Positions 15,379-23,591 of a stretch of DNA of 64,000 nt are shown one piece after another. The first letter of the stretch is position 1. The number at the start of each line of letters is the position of its first letter. A program made the position numbers and the translations under genes. Source of the stretch: Clostridiales bacterium (lineage in GTDB: Bacteria > Bacillota > Clostridia > Saccharofermentanales > Saccharofermentanaceae); NCBI GenBank assembly GCA_017451265.1, contig JAFSPU010000012.1, positions 248,001 through 312,000 on the forward strand, in the 5' to 3' direction. Below the pieces are notes generated by a model. The model worked only from the letters and a program-made list of their open reading frames with translations, did not search any database and had not been told where the DNA came from.

Positions 15379-18171
15379 ATGCCCGAATTGACACTTGATT
15401 GGAAGAAGTACAAGGACGCAGCTGTCGATATTGCACGTGAAGGTGCAGTACTTATCAAGAATGATAATAATGCTCTGCCTGTAAGCGCAGACGCGGGAAT
15501 CGCCTTATTCGGAAGAATGCAGGGCAACTACTACAAGAGTGGTACCGGTTCCGGCGGAATGGTTAATGTTAATCACGTTTACGACATAAGAGAAGGCCTC
15601 AAGGAGGCCGGCGCCAAGCTCGATGAAGAGCTCATCTCTATCTACGATGAGTGGGAGAAGGAGAACCCTGTAGATCCCGGTGTTGGCTGGGGTCAGGAGA
15701 GATGGTCCCAGGAAGAGATGCCTGTAGACGACGAGCTCGTCAATAAAATGGCGGCAGCAAATGACGTCGCAGTTATCGTTATCGCCAGAACTGCCGGTGA
15801 GGACCGTGACAATACCGCCCAGAAGGGTTCCTATTACCTTTCCGACGGTGAGGAGCTGCTCCTTGAGAAGGTTTGTAAGGCTTTCAGCAAGAGCATAGTC
15901 CTGCTTAATGTCGGCAATATCATCGATATGTCATGGGTAACTAAATATGATCCTTCCGCTGTCATGTACGTGTGGCAGGCAGGAATGTACGGCGGCCTTG
16001 CAGCAGGCGACCTCGTAATGGGTGCCGTATCTCCCTCGGGCTGCCTTACGGATACGATCGCATACAGCCTTGAGGACTACCCTGCAGGCAAGAATTTCGG
16101 CGCAGGCGACGGAATGAAAGACATCTATGCCGAGGACATCTTCGTAGGCTACAGATACTTCTCCACATTCGCTCCCGAGAAGGTCCAGTACCCCTTCGGC
16201 TACGGCCTTTCCTATACTACTTTCGATGTAAGCACGCAGAAGTTCGCTTATGCAGACGACGTCGTAACGGTGGACGTGAAGGTTACCAACACTGGTAACT
16301 TCGAGGCCCCCAAGACGGTAATGCTCTTTGCGGATGCTCCCGCAGGCATGCTTTCTAAGCCTTCAAGAGTGCTCGCAGGTTTTGCCAAAACAGACCTGCT
16401 TGCTCCCGGTGAGAGCGAGACCGTAACCATCGAGGTTCCCGCGGACAGATACGCTTCCTACGATGATGACGGCAGGCTCGGACTCGGTACGGGCTTCATG
16501 CTCGAAAAGGGCGTGTACTCTTTCATGGTCGGCGACGACGTTGTAAGCGTAAAGGAGGCAGGACACATCACTCTTGATGAGAGTGTCGTTGTCGAGAGCC
16601 TTAAGTCAGCCCTCAAGCCTGTGGAGGCTTTCAAGAGAATGACAAACAGCGGGGAGGAAGACGTCCCCGTAAGAACACACGAGAACATCAAGGACAGATT
16701 CGAAGGTTTAAGGCCCGAGATCCCGCAGACGGGTGACAAGGGCATCAAGCTTGCTGACGTTAAGTCCGGAAAGAATACTCTCGATGAGTTTACAGCCCAG
16801 CTTACTGACGCTGACCTCTCGCTCATGATAAGAGGCGAGGGCATGAGCAGCCCGAAGGTAACGACAGGTACGGCAGGTGCTTTCGCTGGCCTTTCCGAGC
16901 ATCACCTTGAGCTCGGAATCCCTACAGTCTGCTGCGCTGACGGTCCTTCCGGAATGCGTATCGACAGCGGCAAGAAGTGCTTCTCACTCCCGAGCGGTGC
17001 CTGCATCGCTTCCACGTTTAACACAGGCCTTGTAGAAGAGCTCTTCATCTACTTCGGAATCGAGATGATCTCCAACCAGATCGATGCCATCTTAGGCCCC
17101 GGAATGAATATCCACAGATTCCCGCTGAACGGAAGAAACTTCGAGTATTTCTCGGAGGATCCGCTCGTAACCGGCATCATGGCTGCAGCCCAGCTTAACG
17201 GTCTGCACGAGAACGGCGTAACTGCAGTAATCAAGCACTTCTGCGCTAACAACCGTGAGACTCACAGAAGATTCATGGATTCCGTTATCTCCGAGAAGGC
17301 ATTAAGAGAGGTCTATCTTAAGGGCTTCGAGATCGCTGTTAAGGAAGGCAATGCCAGAAGCATCATGTCCGTATATAACAAGATCAACGGCGTATACGGA
17401 ACAGCCAACTACGAGCTTAATACAGAGATCTTAAGAAATCAGTGGGGCTATACAGGTATCGTAATGACCGACTGGTGGGCATTCATCGAGAAGGTTCCGG
17501 ACATGATGCACAGATCCGAGTCTTTGACGGAGCACTCACTTATGGCCAAGGCCCAGTGCGACCTGTTCATGGTCTGCTCTCAGGTAGGTGAGGGTAATGT
17601 CGGCGAGAGTGATATTGTAGATAATCTGGCTTCCGGCAACACTGACAGGATCAGCCGCGCCGAGCTCCAGCGCAATGCGCAGAACATCTTAAGATATGCG
17701 ATGCAGACTCCTGCCATGGAGCGTCTCATGGGCAATGAGATTACTGTTAAGCATGAGGATTGTCCTTTCTCTGACGACATCGTCGTAACCAAGGTAGACA
17801 GCTACTTCAAGCTGTCAGCGGAAAAGGAGTCTATCATCGAGGTCGATGTCGATACTTCTACAGGTGCCGACTTCACATTCGGAATCGATTCCGACGATCC
17901 CGGAAGATATGCTGTTGTATTCACAGCAAGATCCGATCTTAATGCCCTGGCTCAGATCCCCATGACTGTCTACTGCTCCAGTATTCCTTTCGGTGTAATT
18001 ACATGGAACGGACTTGAGGGACATACGGGAACACAGGAGTCAGAGTTCATTATGATGTCCAGGTACAACGTATTCAGACTTCACTTCGGAGCGCCGGGCG
18101 TTAAGCTTATTTCCATCAAGGTTAAGCTCAAGGTCAGGGCTGAGGACGATCCGTTCTTCAAGCAGCAGTGA
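15379..18171 (+). CDS. GH3 beta-glucosidase with inverted domain order
   Basis: Glycoside hydrolase family 3 enzyme of 930 residues. Domains are swapped relative to usual GH3: the C-terminal alpha/beta sandwich comes first (about 15-245), then a fibronectin III-like domain (to about 400), and the catalytic TIM barrel lies at about 495-780, with the nucleophile D698 in VMTDWW and the KHFCANN segment before it. The last 130 residues form an extra beta-rich domain. The order matches enzymes such as the Ruminococcus albus and Butyrivibrio beta-glucosidases (known for the family). There is no signal peptide, so it hydrolyses imported oligosaccharides in the cytoplasm. GGAGG precedes the ATG. Confidence 0.9.
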   Translation: MPELTLDWKKYKDAAVDIAREGAVLIKNDNNALPVSADAGIALFGRMQGNYYKSGTGSGGMVNVNHVYDIREGLKEAGAKLDEELISIYDEWEKENPVDPGVGWGQERWSQEEMPVDDELVNKMAAANDVAVIVIARTAGEDRDNTAQKGSYYLSDGEELLLEKVCKAFSKSIVLLNVGNIIDMSWVTKYDPSAVMYVWQAGMYGGLAAGDLVMGAVSPSGCLTDTIAYSLEDYPAGKNFGAGDGMKDIYAEDIFVGYRYFSTFAPEKVQYPFGYGLSYTTFDVSTQKFAYADDVVTVDVKVTNTGNFEAPKTVMLFADAPAGMLSKPSRVLAGFAKTDLLAPGESETVTIEVPADRYASYDDDGRLGLGTGFMLEKGVYSFMVGDDVVSVKEAGHITLDESVVVESLKSALKPVEAFKRMTNSGEEDVPVRTHENIKDRFEGLRPEIPQTGDKGIKLADVKSGKNTLDEFTAQLTDADLSLMIRGEGMSSPKVTTGTAGAFAGLSEHHLELGIPTVCCADGPSGMRIDSGKKCFSLPSGACIASTFNTGLVEELFIYFGIEMISNQIDAILGPGMNIHRFPLNGRNFEYFSEDPLVTGIMAAAQLNGLHENGVTAVIKHFCANNRETHRRFMDSVISEKALREVYLKGFEIAVKEGNARSIMSVYNKINGVYGTANYELNTEILRNQWGYTGIVMTDWWAFIEKVPDMMHRSESLTEHSLMAKAQCDLFMVCSQVGEGNVGESDIVDNLASGNTDRISRAELQRNAQNILRYAMQTPAMERLMGNEITVKHEDCPFSDDIVVTKVDSYFKLSAEKESIIEVDVDTSTGADFTFGIDSDDPGRYAVVFTARSDLNALAQIPMTVYCSSIPFGVITWNGLEGHTGTQESEFIMMSRYNVFRLHFGAPGVKLISIKVKLKVRAEDDPFFKQQ

Positions 18172-18206
18172 CGGGGACTGATGAATACTTAATTAAATAA
18201 TGCTAA

Positions 18207-18240
18207 AATAATAGTCGGCCTGATCAGGCCGGCTATTATT
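18207..18240. terminator. Palindromic terminator after the GH3 gene
   Basis: A near-perfect 17-bp palindrome centred on TGATCA (core GGCCTGATCAGGCC) with AT-rich outer arms AATAATAG/CTATTATT, 36 nt after the GH3 stop. The T content after the stem is modest, so it may also work as a processing site or protein site. Confidence 0.5.
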
Positions 18241-18257
18241 CTGCCGGAGGTAAACAC

Positions 18258-18923
18258 ATGAGAAGAGATTATTTCATATGCGTCTTTTTGCTGTGCATAT
18301 GCGTGTCGCTTTTTTATGTGTGCTTCATGCCTCTTTATTTCGTATACGGCGGGGTAGTGCCCAGAGAGTTTGGTCCCATGGAGACCACTTTCTCGTGGAT
18401 ATATCTGATCCTCGTATTCCTCGTGCTTCCTATTTACGCGGCTTATAAGAAGAAGTTCTGGATGGCCGCAGGACTTGCAGCTTACGGAATTGTTGCGGCT
18501 TTCCCCGTTTGGGTGCTGCCCGGCATGGCAGATAAGCTCGCAGGCGAGGACGCCAGCATCGTGGCAGTGGTATGGGCATTCCTCCTTAAGTCGGTTTACG
18601 GCATGGCGGAGGCTCCCTTCGCACCTATAACGAGGGCGTTTGGTGACTCTTTTGTTGAGGTGCTCCCCAGAAGGATCATGCCCGTGGCCCTCATCCTCTA
18701 CGCAGGTTGTCAGCTTTTCAGATTCTATAGGAACGCTTACAGACAGGAGCAGCTCGATCCCATGAAGGCTCTGGATAAGACCTCCATCGAGAACAACCTG
18801 ACAGGCATCGGAACTAAGACTGTGCGCAAGGCTTCAATGCCTGAAGTGCTCGGCACGGTCATAACGGCACCGGCCCCTGCAGCCAAGGAAGAGAAGCGTG
18901 AGCCTTCTTTGCCTGAGGAATAG
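18258..18923 (+). CDS. Membrane protein of unknown function
   Basis: A 221-residue protein not assigned to a family. It shows about five hydrophobic helices in the first 165 residues (near 5-30, 44-60, 68-88, 100-115, 140-155) and a soluble tail rich in Ala, Pro, Lys and Glu that ends EEKREPSLPEE. The ATG at 18258 has a good GGAGG site. It lies between the GH3 gene's terminator and the HlyIII gene, 44 nt from the latter. Confidence 0.6.
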   Translation: MRRDYFICVFLLCICVSLFYVCFMPLYFVYGGVVPREFGPMETTFSWIYLILVFLVLPIYAAYKKKFWMAAGLAAYGIVAAFPVWVLPGMADKLAGEDASIVAVVWAFLLKSVYGMAEAPFAPITRAFGDSFVEVLPRRIMPVALILYAGCQLFRFYRNAYRQEQLDPMKALDKTSIENNLTGIGTKTVRKASMPEVLGTVITAPAPAAKEEKREPSLPEE

Positions 18924-18967
18924 ATCTGTTATATAATCTAACGAATTTTGTTATCGGAGTATAAGGA

Positions 18968-19771
18968 ATGGCAAAGAACAACAAGCATTGGGAAAAGATG
19001 ATGCTCAGTGAGAGCGATCGTAAGGTCGCCAAGTCCGGACAGGATCCCCTTGAAATCGGACTCTCTGAGATGAGCTGGTTCCAAAGACAGACCAGGAGAG
19101 TTAAGAAGACCATCGAGAAGACCCGCGAGACTTTCGGTGAGGAAGTGGGTAATTCCATCACTTCCGGTGTTCTTGCCATCTACTTCCTTTTCATGATCCC
19201 GTTCGCATCTGTACACGCTTACGTCAAGGCGCCCGAGGGTATGGACTTGACTGACAGCTTCGGCGTATCGGCATTTATGGTATTCAGCTTCCTGGCTTCT
19301 TTGTTTACTACGATCTACCATTTCCAGAAGCCCGGTTCGCTTCATAAGAGAGTATTCGCCAAGCTTGACCACATCATGGTCTACTACGCTATCCTCGGTG
19401 TCTTCACACCCATCTGCCTTTCGCTTGTAGGCGGAGGATGGGGCATGGGCATCCTCATTGCCGAGCTCGCACTTGCATTGCTCGGAACATTCCTCATGAT
19501 ATTTATGTATCCCGACAATAAGGTCGGTTCCAGATTCGCGGTTCTTATCTACGGCGTCATGGGCCTTTTGGGACTTTTCATCCTTAAGCCTCTCCATGCT
19601 GCTGCCACAGCACCGTGTTTCTGGCTTATAATCTCGGGCACACTCATTTATGTGCTGGGCCTGTTCTTCTATTCGGGAAAGAAGTTTAAGTTTTCCCACA
19701 TGGTATGGCACCTTCTCGTAGCTGCTGCTGAGGTCTGCTATATCCTTGCTCTCGTATATTTCTTCAGGTAA
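18968..19771 (+). CDS. Hemolysin III / PAQR family membrane protein
   Basis: Seven-helix membrane protein of the HlyIII (YqfA/progestin-AdipoQ receptor) family, 267 residues. Diagnostic pieces are TTIYHFQ, LDHIMVYYAILGVFTPICL and HMVWHLLVAAAE, whose histidines form the putative metal site of the family. The first 55 residues are an extra charged cytoplasmic segment not found in typical 210-220 residue members. The molecular function of bacterial HlyIII is unsettled; true hemolysin activity should not be assumed. buk starts 12 nt downstream, so they are probably co-transcribed. Confidence 0.85.
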   Translation: MAKNNKHWEKMMLSESDRKVAKSGQDPLEIGLSEMSWFQRQTRRVKKTIEKTRETFGEEVGNSITSGVLAIYFLFMIPFASVHAYVKAPEGMDLTDSFGVSAFMVFSFLASLFTTIYHFQKPGSLHKRVFAKLDHIMVYYAILGVFTPICLSLVGGGWGMGILIAELALALLGTFLMIFMYPDNKVGSRFAVLIYGVMGLLGLFILKPLHAAATAPCFWLIISGTLIYVLGLFFYSGKKFKFSHMVWHLLVAAAEVCYILALVYFFR

Positions 19772-19783
19772 AGGAATAACAAT

Positions 19784-20887
19784 ATGTTTAAGCTTTTGAT
19801 CATTAACCCCGGTTCCACCTCCACCAAGGTGAGTCTTTTTGAGGACGAGAATGTACTGTTCGAGAAGAGCCTTTTCCATGACGCCGATGAGCTTCTGAAG
19901 TACTCTCACGTTAACCTTCAGATGCCCTTCAGGTACAAGGTAATACTCGACATGCTTGCGGAGGAGAATGTTGACCCCGCAGGTATCGATGCTTTCGTCG
20001 GTAGGGGAGGAAGCGCATGCACCCAGCCCGGCGGTATCACAAGGATAGACCAGAAGCTGTACGACGACACTGAGGCTGCCGTCGGCGGTTCTGAGCACCC
20101 TGCCAAGCTCGGCGTAATGCTCGCGTGGAAGTTTGCGCAGGAATATAACAAGCCCGCATTCACGCTCAACCCTACTAATGTTGACGAGTACTGCGATTAC
20201 GCAAGACTCACGGGCATCAAGGGCGTGTACAGGGTTTCCCACTCGCATGTACTTAATCAGAAGGCTGTTGCCGAGTACCATGCAAAGTCTTTGGGTAAGA
20301 AATACGAGGACATGAACTTCATCGTGGCCCACATCGACGGCGGCATCACGGTGGCTGCCCATGAGCACGGCAGAATGATCGACGGCAACATGGGTGCTGA
20401 CGGCGAGGGCGCATTCACCCCAACCAGAATCGGTTCCGTTCCCGTACTCGCACTGCTTGACTATATCGACGAGCACGGCACTGACGCTGTCCGCTTAAGG
20501 TGCTCGCGTGCTGGCGGCTTCGTAGACCTTTTCGGCACAGCTAACTCCGACACCATTCACGAGCTCGTAGACGAGGACGACCTCAAGGCAACTCTCGTGT
20601 GGAACACCATGCTCTACCAGGTATGCAAGATGATCGGCGAGATGAGCGCGGTGCTCTGCGGCAAGGTTGACGGCATCCTTCTTACGGGCGGCCTCTTAAG
20701 GTTCAGTGATGTCCGCGAGACCATCGAGAAAAGATGCGGCTTCATCGCACCCATCAGCGTCTACCCCGGTGAGATGGAGCAGGAGGCACTTGCACTTCCG
20801 GCACTTGAAGTGCTCCGAGGCGAGAGGGAACCTCTCACATACACAGGCAAGAACGTCTGGAACGGATTCAAAGGAATCGATCTCTAA
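19784..20887 (+). CDS. buk: Butyrate kinase-type acyl phosphate kinase
   Basis: Converts acyl phosphate and ADP to a short-chain fatty acid and ATP (ASKHA fold). The 367 residues match Buk rather than acetate kinase: start LLIINPGSTSTKVSLFE, the block VAHIDGGITVAAHEHGRMID, GADGEGAFTPTRIGSVP and the end YPGEMEQEALALPALEVL. It sits 12 nt after HlyIII and 21 nt before a phosphotransacetylase, so the two enzymes form an acyl-CoA to acid pathway. Its usual partner Ptb is absent; the actual substrate (acetate, propionate, butyrate or branched acids) cannot be told. Confidence 0.9.
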   Translation: MFKLLIINPGSTSTKVSLFEDENVLFEKSLFHDADELLKYSHVNLQMPFRYKVILDMLAEENVDPAGIDAFVGRGGSACTQPGGITRIDQKLYDDTEAAVGGSEHPAKLGVMLAWKFAQEYNKPAFTLNPTNVDEYCDYARLTGIKGVYRVSHSHVLNQKAVAEYHAKSLGKKYEDMNFIVAHIDGGITVAAHEHGRMIDGNMGADGEGAFTPTRIGSVPVLALLDYIDEHGTDAVRLRCSRAGGFVDLFGTANSDTIHELVDEDDLKATLVWNTMLYQVCKMIGEMSAVLCGKVDGILLTGGLLRFSDVRETIEKRCGFIAPISVYPGEMEQEALALPALEVLRGEREPLTYTGKNVWNGFKGIDL

Positions 20888-20908
20888 TATTTACAGGAGG
20901 GCTTACAT

Positions 20909-21910
20909 ATGAGCAGGCTCATCGAGAAGATTAAGGCAAAGGCATCCTCTGACATCAAGCGCATCGTGCTCCCCGAGGGCGATGAGAAGCGTACAGTACA
21001 GGCTGCGGCTATCCTCAAGAAAGAGGGCCTCGCGGAGCCGGTGCTCATCGGTGTACCTTCCGCGGTTAATGAGACTGCAGCTTCCGTAGGCGCTGACATC
21101 ACAGGCATCGAGATCATCGATCCCGCTGCAAGTGAAAAGGCATCCTCCTATGCAGATAAGCTTTACGAGCTGCGCAAGGCAAAGGGCGTTACACCCGAAG
21201 ATGCCGTTAAGCTCGTAGCTGACCCCATGTATTTCGGCATTATGATGATAAAGTGCGGCGACGCTGACGGCCTCGTTTCCGGTGCCGTACACACCACAGG
21301 CGACATGCTCCGTCCGGCTTTGCAGATCATTAAGACAAAGCCTGAGATGAAGGTCGTATCCTCAAGCTTCCTCATGGACTGCCCTAATCCCGACCTCGGA
21401 GAGGACGGCCTGCTCGTATATGCGGACTGCGTAGTTATGCCCTGCCCGACAGCAGAGGAACTCGCTTACATTGCCGTTGCCACAGCTGATACGGCCAAGA
21501 GACTGTGCGGCTTCACAGAGCCACGCGTTGCCATGCTTTCGTTCTCCACCAAGGGTTCTGCAAAGCATGACCTCGTAAGCAAGGTTCAGGAAGCAGTTGC
21601 CAAGGCACACGAGATCGCACCTGACCTCCTGCTTGACGGTGAGATGCAGTTTGATGCGGCTCTCGTTCCCGAGATTGGTCAGAGCAAGGCTCCCGGAAGC
21701 CCCGTGGCAGGACGCGCCAACATACTCGTTTTTCCTGACCTACAGGCGGGTAACATCGGATATAAGATCACTCAGAGAATCGGCGGTGCGGAGTGCTTCG
21801 CAGTACTGCAGGGCCTCAATGCACCTTGTAACGATCTGTCTCGCGGCTGCTCTGTGGAAGACATAGTTAACACGGTAGCCATGACAGCAGTACAGGCACA
21901 GGATTCCTAA
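20909..21910 (+). CDS. pta: Phosphate acetyltransferase
   Basis: Acetyl-CoA plus Pi to acetyl phosphate plus CoA. The 333 residues match short single-domain Pta: IVLPEGDEKRTVQAA at the start, DGLVSGAVHTTGDMLRPALQII in the middle, and the C-terminal block FPDLQAGNIGYKITQRIGGAE with LSRGCSVEDIVNTVAMTAVQAQ. These are Pta and not Ptb features. The gene has an AGGAGG site and is directly downstream of buk. Together they give substrate-level ATP at the end of fermentation. Confidence 0.92.
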   Translation: MSRLIEKIKAKASSDIKRIVLPEGDEKRTVQAAAILKKEGLAEPVLIGVPSAVNETAASVGADITGIEIIDPAASEKASSYADKLYELRKAKGVTPEDAVKLVADPMYFGIMMIKCGDADGLVSGAVHTTGDMLRPALQIIKTKPEMKVVSSSFLMDCPNPDLGEDGLLVYADCVVMPCPTAEELAYIAVATADTAKRLCGFTEPRVAMLSFSTKGSAKHDLVSKVQEAVAKAHEIAPDLLLDGEMQFDAALVPEIGQSKAPGSPVAGRANILVFPDLQAGNIGYKITQRIGGAECFAVLQGLNAPCNDLSRGCSVEDIVNTVAMTAVQAQDS

Positions 21911-21911
21911 A

Positions 21912-22982
21912 ATGAGAAAGAAATTATTATCGCTGATCATCGCGGTCGTCATGACCGTGCTTCTTGTCGTCCCCGTAAATGCCGACATTATCGATGACGG
22001 TTATAACGGGTTTGCGACCAGGCTTTACACCGTGGTCCTCGGAAGGACACCGGACCCGGTAGGACTCGAATACTGGGGAAACAGATTAAGAACGAGGAAT
22101 ATCTCCTTCGCTGACTGCGCGAGGGGCTTTCTGTTCTCGCAGGAGTTCCTGGCAAAGAATGTAAGCGACACAGAATATGTCACCGTGCTTTACAGGACTT
22201 TCCTGGACAGGGAACCGGAGAGTGCGGGCCTTGATTACTGGACCGGGAGGCTTGCTTTAGGCAGCGTCAACAGGGACACAGTGATCGAGGGCTTTTCCAA
22301 TTCGGCAGAATTCGGTGAGCTTTGCCGCCGCTACAGCTCTTCTTCGTCAGCTTCCAACGGCATTACTGTATGCATTGACCCGGGACATTCCGGCGTGGTG
22401 GCTTCCGGTTATGTGCCTCTCGGCCCCGGGTCTTCTGACATGAAGCTTGCCGACACCTCGGGTACGCGTGGCAGATTCTCGGGCGTGGCGGAATATGTTC
22501 TTACCATGCAGATTGCAAACCAGCTGTGCACAGAGCTTGAGGCAAGGGGGTACAACGTCATCATGACACGTACCGATAACTCCACTCCCGTGGACTGCGT
22601 TACAAGGGCACAGATAGGAAACAACGGCGCTGACATCATGGTGAGGCTGCATTTCGACGGGCTCGATAACTCTTCCGTAAGCGGTGCGCACTCCATTGTG
22701 ATCGCTCCCAACAACCCCTGGAATCCGCAGACATACGCGGGCTCGGCAAGACTCGGAAGGTGCATAATAGACTCCTACTGCAGCGCCACAGGTATACGTA
22801 ACCGCGGCGTGTCGGAGCAGAACAACATGACGGGCAACAACTGGAGCACGATCCCGTGCGTCCTGCTCGAGATGGGGTTCATGACAAATCAGCACGATGA
22901 CCTTTACATGACGAACCCCGCGAACCATTCTGCTATGGTTAACGGAATTGCGAATGGTATTGATGCGTACTTCGCATCATAA
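21912..22982 (+). CDS. Secreted N-acetylmuramoyl-L-alanine amidase with DUF4214 domain
   Basis: Exported cell-wall hydrolase of 356 residues. A signal peptide spans residues 1-24 (VNA/D cut). Residues about 28-135 form a DUF4214 domain with two LYxxxLxRxPDxxGLxYW-like repeats (LYTVVLGRTPDPVGLEYW, LYRTFLDREPESAGLDYW). After a serine linker comes an Amidase_3 zinc domain: H in IDPGHSG, E in GVAEYVL, H in VRLHFDG, and the catalytic E in LLEMGFMTN. The start is 1 nt after pta, with AGGA inside the pta end, so it is read from the same mRNA. Confidence 0.9.
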   Translation: MRKKLLSLIIAVVMTVLLVVPVNADIIDDGYNGFATRLYTVVLGRTPDPVGLEYWGNRLRTRNISFADCARGFLFSQEFLAKNVSDTEYVTVLYRTFLDREPESAGLDYWTGRLALGSVNRDTVIEGFSNSAEFGELCRRYSSSSSASNGITVCIDPGHSGVVASGYVPLGPGSSDMKLADTSGTRGRFSGVAEYVLTMQIANQLCTELEARGYNVIMTRTDNSTPVDCVTRAQIGNNGADIMVRLHFDGLDNSSVSGAHSIVIAPNNPWNPQTYAGSARLGRCIIDSYCSATGIRNRGVSEQNNMTGNNWSTIPCVLLEMGFMTNQHDDLYMTNPANHSAMVNGIANGIDAYFAS

Positions 22983-23023
22983 TGGTAGAATCGGAATAGA
23001 AAAATTGACCTCGGAGGTGCCTC

Positions 23024-23503
23024 ATGGCTGAAGTCTATCCTGTAATCGATTATGAAGATATGATCGCAGATCTTACTGACGATGTTGAAGGCGGTTTTGT
23101 TAAGAAGGACGCTTCTTTGTATATCGTAAGACAGAAGACGGCCGTATTCTGTGAGGCTCTGGGTGCCGAAGTCCGTCCCGTTATCGACTACTTCTATGAG
23201 ACTCCCAGGCTTTTCCCTGAGCTTAAGGAGATGACCGTGGATGACTGTAAGAAGATATGCTTTGCCTGCATCGATAAGATCGAGGATGAGGCTATGAAGG
23301 CTGCGGTCAGCCTTATTATCGAGGACCTCAAGGACTATACCAAGGGCAATCCCGGCAGAAATGACCGCAAGTGCAAGGTCGTATTCGAGGCAGAGGATCT
23401 TATCCCCATGATGGTCTACTACGATGACACAGATGCAGGGGATGAGGTGGAGTCCATTACGGTCGCAGATCTCGTATCCGAACTTTATAAATCTTCCAAC
23501 TAA
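23024..23503 (+). CDS. Hypothetical acidic protein
   Basis: A 159-residue soluble protein that I do not recognise. It is acidic, helical in its middle part (about 45-110) and has no signal peptide, membrane helix or cysteine-pair motif. CGGAGG before the ATG and clean coding pattern support translation. It lies alone between the amidase gene and the decarboxylase operon; no terminator follows before the latter, so linked expression is possible. Confidence 0.6.
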   Translation: MAEVYPVIDYEDMIADLTDDVEGGFVKKDASLYIVRQKTAVFCEALGAEVRPVIDYFYETPRLFPELKEMTVDDCKKICFACIDKIEDEAMKAAVSLIIEDLKDYTKGNPGRNDRKCKVVFEAEDLIPMMVYYDDTDAGDEVESITVADLVSELYKSSN

Positions 23504-23591
23504 TAAATAAATATATTTAACCTACAAAGTCGCCTCCTTTTGCTTTATAATCACTTTTAATGGCGAAAATTTTCTAAAGGAGTGTGACAAA

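Noticed and set aside
18938..20476. A 512-codon open frame on the minus strand across HlyIII and buk
   Set aside because: It is antisense to two clear genes, its translation is rich in Cys, His and Ser without any domain, and it has no ribosome binding site. It reflects codon bias of the plus-strand genes.
20909..21910. Phosphate butyryltransferase (Ptb) to match buk
   Set aside because: The C-terminal RIGGAE and LSRGCSVEDIVNTVAMTAVQAQ segments are Pta features, and the length of 333 fits Pta better than the roughly 300 of Ptb.
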